Under the pieces are notes generated by a model. It saw only the letters and a program-made list of their open reading frames with translations. It was not told the origin of the DNA and made no database searches. From the NCBI GenBank assembly GCA_964345035.1, contig CAYFPO010000011.1:1-50797 (forward strand): a stretch of 50,797 bases of DNA. Direction: 5' to 3'. The position numbers were made by a program, and so were the translations under genes. Shown here one piece after another: positions 44,591 through 50,797 of this stretch. Positions within the stretch are counted from its first letter, which is position 1. Every line of letters begins with the position of its first letter. This DNA comes from CAYFPO01 sp964345035. Its GTDB lineage: Bacteria; Fidelibacterota; Marinisomatia; SCGC-AAA003-L08; GCA-002704045.

Positions 44591-45736
44591 TTATTTCCGT
44601 ACCGGAAATTCCAGAATTAATTTACTCACAATGCCGCTCCAGACTCTGTGTTTATCGGTTCCCTCATAATACTTGTAATACAATTCCCGTACTTTATTCA
44701 AATCATAATTTCGATAAAAATGTCCCGCAAGGGTTTCTGCATAAGCACGCCTAGTTCCATCATCAATAGATTCCTCTTTTAAGGAAGGTACACCTCTGGT
44801 TTTTAAAAACTTGAGTATGTTCAATATTTCATTATTTCCTGAGCGGGTACCCCGGGTATAGGTAAGACCTTCATCAAAAAATTGATATTGAATGCTTGCC
44901 AACCCATTTGATTTATTTTCCAGATTCATTAATGATGGTGAAATGGTACAGGTATCACAAAAGTAAAAACCTCTGAAAGCCGTAATTGGCTGATGAATCT
45001 CACTAGTCTGAAAATCTATTAAGGCTCCGTCCTCCAATATTTCACAAAGGGAATAACTGAATTCCCCTGAATAATTCATTATCCATAAGGACTGTTGATA
45101 AGATTGATCCGAATCTGAATATATTTGCAGAATCATTTCCCTATAACCATCAGAATCCAAATCAATAAGCTCATAGTCAGCAGATGAATACAGAATAAAT
45201 AATGAATCCATTAATGCCTTTAATGTTGAAGGTTTCCTGAGGATATTGACCATCCTTGGATTTTCCAAAATAGAAATTTCTCTGTCATTGGTGAGTAAGA
45301 ATTTTTCAGTAGCTATGAATATTTTCGATTCATCAAAATGGAGTTCCGGTCTGATATCCTGGTTGTGGAGAAAGGGAAAATATTCAATGTGCAGTGGATG
45401 GCTCCAGAATAAAAGGAATGGTAGCCCGGCGAAAATGAATATTACCTGAAATGTAGTTACCAATAAATTCTGCAGATTGATTTTAGTATTGGATGTATTT
45501 CGATGGGCTGATTTAGTACTTTTTTTTCTGTTATCCCAGGATCTATGAGTGGTGAGGTACCGATATGCCTGATTTATATATTTTGATTTTTCCTCCCCTA
45601 CACGGCGGTTATTTTCATTGGTATCGTGTTTATCCGGATGCCATTTTTTTATAAGTTTTTTATAAGATTCCCTGATACTTTTTTGTGTACTGGACGGCCC
45701 CACTCCAAGAATTTTATATGCAGTTGCTAAATCCAT
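44591..45736 (-). CDS. Membrane-anchored J-domain protein
   Basis: The 381-residue protein begins with a J-domain (YKILGVGPSSTQKSIRESYK, HPD in KKWHPDKHD at about residue 33, then INQAYRYLT). A membrane helix follows (about 90-112; VTTFQVIFIFAGLPFLLFW), and then a large beta-rich domain of unknown type. The J-domain would stimulate DnaK in the cytoplasm while the rest is outside the inner membrane. Its ATG overlaps the stop of the nitroreductase gene (TAATG). Confidence 0.8.
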   Translation of the reverse strand: MDLATAYKILGVGPSSTQKSIRESYKKLIKKWHPDKHDTNENNRRVGEEKSKYINQAYRYLTTHRSWDNRKKSTKSAHRNTSNTKINLQNLLVTTFQVIFIFAGLPFLLFWSHPLHIEYFPFLHNQDIRPELHFDESKIFIATEKFLLTNDREISILENPRMVNILRKPSTLKALMDSLFILYSSADYELIDLDSDGYREMILQIYSDSDQSYQQSLWIMNYSGEFSYSLCEILEDGALIDFQTSEIHQPITAFRGFYFCDTCTISPSLMNLENKSNGLASIQYQFFDEGLTYTRGTRSGNNEILNILKFLKTRGVPSLKEESIDDGTRRAYAETLAGHFYRNYDLNKVRELYYKYYEGTDKHRVWSGIVSKLILEFPVRK

Positions 45737-46404
45737 TACACAAAATTAGATATTTCAGATAAAGACTTCCTCTTAATATCCGGGACTTTTGCATTATTAT
45801 CCGGATACCCAACAACTAACAGTAAATACGGTTTTTCATTACTTGGTCTTTCAAGAATTGAATTCAAAAAATTCATCGGGCTGGGAGTATGCGTTAATGA
45901 TACCAGTCCGGTATGATGTATAGCTGAAATTAGCAAACCTGTAGCAATACCCACAGACTCCGAAGCATAATAGTGTTTGAACTGTTTACCCTCAGGTGAA
46001 ATTCCGTATTTTTTCATAAAGATGGCAATCAACCATGGTGCAGACTCTAAAAATGGTTTATGTGAATCGGTCCCAAAAGGTTCCAGTGCCTTCAGCCATT
46101 CCTTCGGGGCTCTGCTTTCATAAAATTCCCTTTCTTCCTTTTCAGCGCCCATTCGTATTTTTGATTTCAATTCCGGATCAGATACAGCGGTAAAATGCCA
46201 GGGTTGGAGATTAGCCCCACTGGGTGCAGACCCAGCCGCCTTAATACAATGCTCAATGACTTTTTTTGGTACTGGTTTATCCGAAAATTGACGAATTGTC
46301 CGCCTTGTTTGTATTTTTGAAAAATATTTAGTTGCGTTTTCTTCTAATTCTTCCGGACTATGATCATGCCGATCTGTGTAGTTAATTAATATTGGTTTTG
46401 ACAA
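45736..46404 (-). CDS. Nitroreductase-family flavoprotein, iodotyrosine-deiodinase-like
   Basis: The 222-residue protein has the FMN-binding TRRTIRQFSDKPVP and SAPSGANLQPWHF motifs of the nitroreductase fold, and the C-terminal LTHTPSPMNFLNSIL and LLLVVGYP. It matches the iodotyrosine deiodinase (IYD) group: the lid residues Glu and Tyr in EKEEREFYE and Lys in SHKPFLESAP correspond to the Glu/Tyr/Lys that bind halotyrosine in IYD. It may reductively dehalogenate halotyrosines or similar phenols. It is coupled to the J-domain gene. Confidence 0.85.
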   Translation of the reverse strand: MSKPILINYTDRHDHSPEELEENATKYFSKIQTRRTIRQFSDKPVPKKVIEHCIKAAGSAPSGANLQPWHFTAVSDPELKSKIRMGAEKEEREFYESRAPKEWLKALEPFGTDSHKPFLESAPWLIAIFMKKYGISPEGKQFKHYYASESVGIATGLLISAIHHTGLVSLTHTPSPMNFLNSILERPSNEKPYLLLVVGYPDNNAKVPDIKRKSLSEISNFV

Positions 46405-46582
46405 TGGACTCCTCCTGAATAATTCAAAAATGGGTAATAATGGTATCAGGGAAACACTTACAAATATATCAGTTTAATCCCTATAATTGGTTATACTGTA
46501 GACTGTCTAATTTTTCCATAGTTAAAAAGCGCTTGTTTCATTTTCTTTCCTCCTCCTCCAACGATTGTGATACGAGCATTGA

Positions 46583-46609
46583 AAAGCGGGTCGTCCCACC
46601 CGCTTTTTT
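46583..46609. terminator. Bidirectional-looking intrinsic terminator
   Basis: The 9-bp stem AAAGCGGGT / ACCCGCTTT with a 6-base loop is followed by TTTTTT across the stem end on the plus strand and by TTTTC on the minus strand. It ends the minus-strand 74-codon gene upstream (46665-46889) and separates it from the nitroreductase gene. Confidence 0.75.
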
Positions 46610-46664
46610 AATACCATATAAAAGTAAACTAATCTCATAATTCATTTCCAGCTTTTACCGATAC

Positions 46665-46889
46665 CTATTCATCCAAATGGAGCTCTTTTACATTGGGTGT
46701 TTCTCCCTGGGGTTCTGTATGTATGATTTTATCCAGACTTTTTTCGTCCAAATAGAGAGAATCAAAACTGCCGTCCACCTTTTCCCGCAACAGCACATAC
46801 ACCCATTGTCTGCCGAATCGCATCCGGTACTCAGCAATCCGCCAGGATTTATCATTTATCATTATTTCAGTATCAATTGTATATTTCAT
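46665..46889 (-). CDS. Small hypothetical protein
   Basis: The 74-residue frame starts at ATG 46889 with GGGCGG just upstream. The sequence (IMINDKSWRIAEYRMRFGRQWVYVLLREK) alternates as in a small beta-sheet protein and ends acidic. No family recognised. A terminator follows at 46583-46609, so it is likely a one-gene transcript. Confidence 0.5.
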   Translation of the reverse strand: MKYTIDTEIMINDKSWRIAEYRMRFGRQWVYVLLREKVDGSFDSLYLDEKSLDKIIHTEPQGETPNVKELHLDE

Positions 46890-46998
46890 TTCCGCCCTTT
46901 ATTTTTGAAGAATTCTACCGGATAAATTAATGCAAGAAATTATATCAGACCAGCAGGAAGATTAATTAAATATAAATTACCATAAAATTTAATAGGAT

Positions 46999-47028
46999 AA
47001 AAAAAGGGAGCCCTTGGGGAGGACTCCC
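46999..47028 (-). terminator. Terminator after the third selenoprotein gene
   Basis: On the minus strand GGGAGTCCT / AGGGCTCCC form a 9-bp stem (one U-G pair) with a 5-base loop, followed by TTTTTTT. On the plus strand the same position is a C-A mismatch, which supports the minus direction. The rest of the 300-base gap before the next gene holds nothing I recognise. Confidence 0.75.
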
Positions 47029-47189
47029 TATATCATGGAGGAGAAAGGAGGAAGAATATAATCCTCTGCCTTCTGGTATAAATTACAGGGTTTCAGGTAT
47101 GCAATCCATGTAACTGAATGTAATAAAATATGAAGATTTGTAATAGAATTCATACTAGATATCTAACAATACATTGTCCGATAAATTAG

Positions 47190-49088
47190 TTATGAATTCA
47201 AAATTAAATTTACGATTTGGATAATATCCAATATATTGATTAAACCATCACTGTTAAGATCACCTGCCCAATTTTGATAATCAGTAGGCGTAATAAGTCC
47301 AAGAATTATGTTAATTTCAACAACAATATCCAGGATATCTATTGTCCCGTCATTATTCAAATCACCCAGAACACCGCCGTATTCTCCCATAATATCGGCA
47401 AGTATGAGTAGCATGGCTTCTGTGTCAATATCATTATTAGCATACTGGATGATCCCGTCCTGATCAATGATGAAATCTCGAGGATAGGGCGAGCCATTTC
47501 CGGGGATGAAATACTGATCATATACAATTCCGCCACCGGGACCATTGCCTGTAGGAGTATCGTGAAGGAGTGGATAGGTGATACCGTTATATTCCGCAAA
47601 TTCCTGTATCATTCCCGTATCTGCTTTGGAACTTCCTACAACAATCACTTCGTCTTCCGGATAGACTCCCCATATAGAACTCTCAAAGTCCGACAACTCC
47701 GGACTGCAGACCGGTCATGTGGGGTGAAAAAATGCTAAGACAACAACTTTACCGAGATAATCTGATAATTGAAAATTCCCGGTGCCATTTGCAGCAATGG
47801 GCAGTTCAAAGTCTGGCGCAGGCTCTCCCACATCTATACCGTTAATATTGCCATTGATTACACAACTTACCATTGACTCATCCGGGTCGTTGGACTGAAT
47901 TATATATTGTCCGGATGCATTTACAGCTCCGGCGGTGTAAATGATATCTACGATCTGTAATTCTCCCGGTGCAAGATTGTTTATATCTGTGGTTGTTGAA
48001 AATTCTCCCCAATTAAAAAATGCAGTATTAATCTCTAACACGGAATTACCATTATTCATCAACTCTAAATATAATGTATCACTCTCTCCATTTTCAACCA
48101 GTGGGAAATTCACCACATACTCATCCAAATCCAAATCAGATCCGGTAATCTCACCGTATTCAAAAACAACTATATTTGACCACTCGGCAGAAAAAATATA
48201 ATTGTCCAAAGTATGGATTGCCATTGCTCTTCCGCTTGTATTTTTATACCCGATCAGTTCCAAATCTGCACCGTTCCATTCCAGTATTTTAACATCTAAC
48301 CAATCTGACAAAGCAAGTTTACCATCAAATAAATCTATCCGATTTGCCATACCGGAAGAATTAAAATTTGCCAAATATTCAGGTGATACCGGATCACTTA
48401 CATTATACAGATCCACCCCGCCTGAACCAATTGCTGCATACAGCAGGTGACCATCCAAAGCCAGATCCTTGGTGACATCATTTGTGGTGATAAACGATAT
48501 TAAATCCGGATTATCCAGATCTGTTATTTCATAAATTTTAATCCCTGCTTCACCATCAGCCACATACAAATGGTTGTTAGATAAAATAGTTGTCCATGCA
48601 TTATCCGTAATCAATTGAGAAATAAACTGTGGCTCGAGTATGACAGATATATCAAAAAATAATACACCATCATTGTTTACGGATACTGCAAGAAGATCAT
48701 CCTGAATGGAAATATCTTCCCAGGTAAAATCATCCCCGGGCGGATAATCGATATTTCCAATCCTATCTGGGTTTCCGGGGTTTGATATATCCACCAAGAC
48801 AATACCATTATTTTTGCAAGATGCAAAAAGAATATCTTCTTTAACTTCTACGTGGTATGGTTTACATCCACCAATTTCGTAAGTGGTCAGCAACTCGGGT
48901 GATTCGGGATTGGCTATATCATAAATCGCCATCCCGCCCAAATTTCCCGGGACGATTAGTATATTACCTGCAATTTCCACATCCAGCATTTCGTGATTTG
49001 GGGGATTCTGGGTAAAATGGATCGTCAGGTTTAATCCATTTAGGAAATAAATTGAACATATTAGTATTAATATAATTTTACTTTGCAT
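47190..49088 (-). CDS. Secreted LVIVD-repeat / redoxin selenoprotein (UxxC) with dockerin-like tail
   Basis: One gene of 632 codons is split by a TGA at codon 458 (47715-47717); both parts are in the same frame. It has a signal peptide, LVIVD repeats (about 30-310; NGIVLVDISNPGNPDRIGNI), an Ig-like domain (320-420; LELMNNGNSVLEI, IQSNDPDESMV) and then a redoxin domain: APDFELPIAANGTGNFQLSD, KVVVLAFFHPTUPVCSPELSDF. The family has Cys at the U position (FHPTCPVCxPEL), so selenocysteine 458 pairs with Cys461. A dockerin-like tail with two calcium loops (GDLNNDGTIDILDI, GDLNSDGLINILDI) ends in VNLIL. A SECIS-like hairpin follows the UGA. It is probably an exported peroxide or disulfide enzyme. 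Confidence 0.82.
47687..47705 (-). promoter_or_regulatory. Bacterial SECIS-like stem-loop for the redoxin selenoprotein
   Basis: On the minus strand AGTCCG pairs with CGGACT around the 7-base loop GAGTTGT. The stem starts 9 bases and the loop 15 bases after the UGA, at the short end of the known range, with a G at loop position 1. Confidence 0.55.
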
Positions 49089-49265
49089 AATTAAATCCTT
49101 TGCATAATTGAATCTTTGGAGTAATATTATTATTAATGGTTAACTTTTTTTAATGGAGATTTCGAGTTAAACTTATAAAAAAACCATCTCAATTAATTGC
49201 TTTTTTTAATATATGTAATTTATCAATTTTGGTGGCTCAACTGGGACTTTACCATATTAAATTTT

Positions 49266-49964
49266 TCAGTTTTGAATTTGAATATATTGAGACAGCCCTC
49301 TTGCCTGTAGAAAAATGCAGAATCCCAGAGAATACACGGTGATTTTTTGGAATACCACTTGAATGATCAATCCACCGGGAGTGTCAATTCCGGGACCCCA
49401 GACCATTAGTCCTACATATCCTGCACATATCAACGCAAAACCAAGATAGTAAAATGCCAAAGTTTTGGGAATACCATTCCGATTCGTCAAAATAGCCAAT
49501 CCGTAGATAATCATCACAGCCAGAAAGGTTCTAAATCCCCAATGGACAAAAAACATATGGCTCTCGTGGTATAAATTATCCGGAGTGAGAGCAACTCCTA
49601 CAAAACAAATCCCGGATACCATTCCCAATATAGATCCGATTCTGCTCAAATTTTGACTGAGTTTACCATCGTGAAAGTATCTCCAGGATGTGGAAAAATA
49701 TGCTGTAAGACTAAATCCAACTACCATAACGGACAGAATAAAACAAATGGATGACAAAAAATTGGGTTCACCTGTAAAGGTTACTGTCCTTCCCAGGTCG
49801 CTAAAAAAATTATGTGTGAAAGAATATCCGGAAGTGGTATGGTCCAGGTGAGTAGTGCCGGGGTAGAGAAGCATGGCAATTCCATTTAGAATGATAAATG
49901 TAAAAAATCCGGCGCTGGCGAAGGTGAGGAAAAATACACTATTAGATAGTTTTCTGATTGTCAA
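49266..49964 (-). CDS. DUF998-like multi-pass membrane protein
   Basis: The 232-residue protein has six to seven membrane helices. The motif SFTHNFFSDLGRTVTFTG after the first helix resembles the NxxSDLG motif of DUF998 proteins, and VGVALTPDNLYHESHMFFVHWGF fits the same family. DUF998 members are integral membrane proteins of unknown role. It is followed upstream by a coiled-coil membrane protein, 9 bases away. Confidence 0.65.
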   Translation of the reverse strand: MTIRKLSNSVFFLTFASAGFFTFIILNGIAMLLYPGTTHLDHTTSGYSFTHNFFSDLGRTVTFTGEPNFLSSICFILSVMVVGFSLTAYFSTSWRYFHDGKLSQNLSRIGSILGMVSGICFVGVALTPDNLYHESHMFFVHWGFRTFLAVMIIYGLAILTNRNGIPKTLAFYYLGFALICAGYVGLMVWGPGIDTPGGLIIQVVFQKITVYSLGFCIFLQARGLSQYIQIQN

Positions 49965-49973
49965 TGCAGGTGA

Positions 49974-50270
49974 TCAGAAAGATTTTTTGGAATTTTTTTC
50001 TACTTCTTTTTGTAGTTTCTGAACCTCTTTGTTCAATTTTGTGTTTTCGAATTCCAGATCATCCATTTTCTGCTGCATTTTCCGTCTTTCTTCATTGATT
50101 CGTTCCTGTTTAATCTGGTTGAGCTCGATCTGCAATTCACTGTTCTTTGCATTTAATTCATCTAATTTTTGTTGATCTGACTGTAAATGCAGTTTTATCC
50201 CATATCCTATAACTGCCAAAACAATGACTACACCCAATCCTTTTAATATAACCGGAATCAATTTTTTCAT
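49974..50270 (-). CDS. Small membrane-anchored coiled-coil protein
   Basis: The 98-residue protein has one N-terminal membrane helix (VILKGLGVVIVLAVIGYGI) and then a continuous charged coiled coil (LDELNAKNSELQIELNQIKQ, MDDLEFENTKLNKEVQKLQK). It ends in lysines. This simple layout resembles FtsB/FtsL or other small division or envelope scaffold proteins, but sequence alone does not support such a name. It ends 9 bases before the DUF998-like gene. Confidence 0.6.
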   Translation of the reverse strand: MKKLIPVILKGLGVVIVLAVIGYGIKLHLQSDQQKLDELNAKNSELQIELNQIKQERINEERRKMQQKMDDLEFENTKLNKEVQKLQKEVEKNSKKSF

Positions 50271-50363
50271 AATACTCCCTGATTTCTTATTTTTTCAAAA
50301 TAATTATCCAAGACAAAGTTAAATAACTTATACTGTCATAAGAAAGTGAGAAAATTGAATTTT

Positions 50364-50573
50364 TTATTCAATAAAAAATATCTGTTTAGGAGGAAATTCA
50401 CTTCGATATGACTTTGGTTCCCAGAACTGAAAACTCCCGGTACCATTTGCAGTAATTGGCAATTCATATCCGCCGACAGCAATAGTATTACCGCTAAGCA
50501 AGGTGGATAGATACAGCATACAAACCAATCCAAAAACTATTCCGGAAACAAGGCTGTAGGTTTTAGTATTCAT
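50364..50573 (-). CDS. Possible chimeric fragment: small membrane protein fused to redoxin-domain sequence
   Basis: The 69-residue frame starts like a small two-helix membrane protein (SLVSGIVFGLVCMLYLSTLL, then GGYELP) but after ELP continues ITANGTGSFQF, matching the ELPIAANGTGNFQL of the redoxin selenoprotein gene at about 47765-47815 at both protein and DNA level. It then ends in unrelated residues. The second expected membrane helix is missing. It may be a recombination scar or a non-functional gene. Confidence 0.45.
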   Translation of the reverse strand: MNTKTYSLVSGIVFGLVCMLYLSTLLSGNTIAVGGYELPITANGTGSFQFWEPKSYRSEFPPKQIFFIE

Positions 50574-50700
50574 AGTGAATATTACACTATTTGCACAAAT
50601 CCAGCAACATTGCTGTATTTACCATTTAACCTGAATAATTCATAAGGACCCTATTACAATACCTCATGAATTAATCAGGATATGGAGAAACAAAATATAA

Positions 50701-50797
50701 TTATAACCGAAAAGTTAACCCTCCTAAAATATATGTGGTTGTAAATTCACCATCATTACTTAAATCAACTGAACAATTTGTACTCATTCTTTTCATA
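50701..50797 (-). CDS. C-terminal end of a possible outer-membrane protein, partial
   Basis: A minus-strand frame enters from the right edge and stops at TAA 50701. The visible 31 residues end FTTTYILGGLTFRL, an alternating strand like the last beta strand of an outer-membrane barrel. With so little sequence, the call is weak and the frame could be chance. Confidence 0.35.
   Translation of the reverse strand, partial: MKRMSTNCSVDLSNDGEFTTTYILGGLTFRL

Noticed and set aside
46440..46640. Plus-strand 66-codon frame
   Set aside because: It reads through a terminator hairpin, has no family resemblance and no ribosome binding site.
32043..49088. UGA read as tryptophan or glycine by an altered code
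   Set aside because: TGA serves as a normal stop in many genes here, including the SelW-like gene itself; the three internal TGAs fall only at redox cysteine positions.

Overview
The window reads as a chromosomal fragment of an AT-rich, Gram-negative-type marine bacterium, most likely Candidatus Marinimicrobia (SAR406 / Neomarinimicrobiota). This is inferred from several secreted proteins with short C-terminal dockerin-like tails, a cysteine-rich protein with repeated DDCGVC-type motifs, outer-membrane and Bat-type proteins, and the codon style. No rRNA or other decisive marker is present. Most genes lie on the minus strand.

Layout. 1-1.5 kb: the 5' part of a secreted beta-helix protein, a REP-associated tyrosine transposase (RAYT), and palindromic REP elements inside and beside it. 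1.5-9.9 kb: a translationally coupled batA-batB-batC-batD-batE operon followed by a large metallopeptidase / beta-propeller / outer-membrane-barrel protein. 9.9-18.2 kb: a tight housekeeping run, truA, an HtrA-type lipoprotein protease, purB, purC, psd, pssA, purS, purQ, a DUF4321 protein, tatA and gatA. 18.4-24.8 kb: a coupled signalling cluster of two class III nucleotide cyclase/TPR proteins with complementary active-site residues, plus a secreted GH18 protein. 24.9-28.4 kb: a decayed sorting-domain gene, a candidate small structured RNA, hflK-hflC and a DUF2914 protein. 28.4-32.3 kb: a membrane CHAT-protease / anti-sigma-like / ECF sigma operon, divergent from an AbrB-like gene, a mini membrane protein and a SelW-like selenoprotein. 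32.5-40.5 kb: secreted proteins, a thioesterase, a second selenoprotein, tRNA-His and a dockerin-tagged lipase-like protein. 40.5-42.8 kb: small genes and an IS3-family element. 42.9-50.8 kb: a PAF-acetylhydrolase-like protein, a DUF4442 protein, a DnaJ-domain membrane protein, an iodotyrosine-deiodinase-like nitroreductase, a third selenoprotein, a DUF998-like membrane protein and fragments.

The most notable result is three genes broken by an in-frame TGA exactly where the family has a redox cysteine (CxxU in a SelW/Rdx protein; UxxC in two secreted thioredoxin-fold proteins). Each TGA is followed at the right distance by a stem-loop resembling a bacterial SECIS. TGA is used as an ordinary stop elsewhere in the window, so selenocysteine insertion fits better than a changed genetic code. 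Two of the three are secreted multidomain proteins with dockerin tails, an architecture I do not know for selenoproteins. Other candidates for new biology are the split cyclase pair, the CHAT/sigma cluster and the orphan small RNA.
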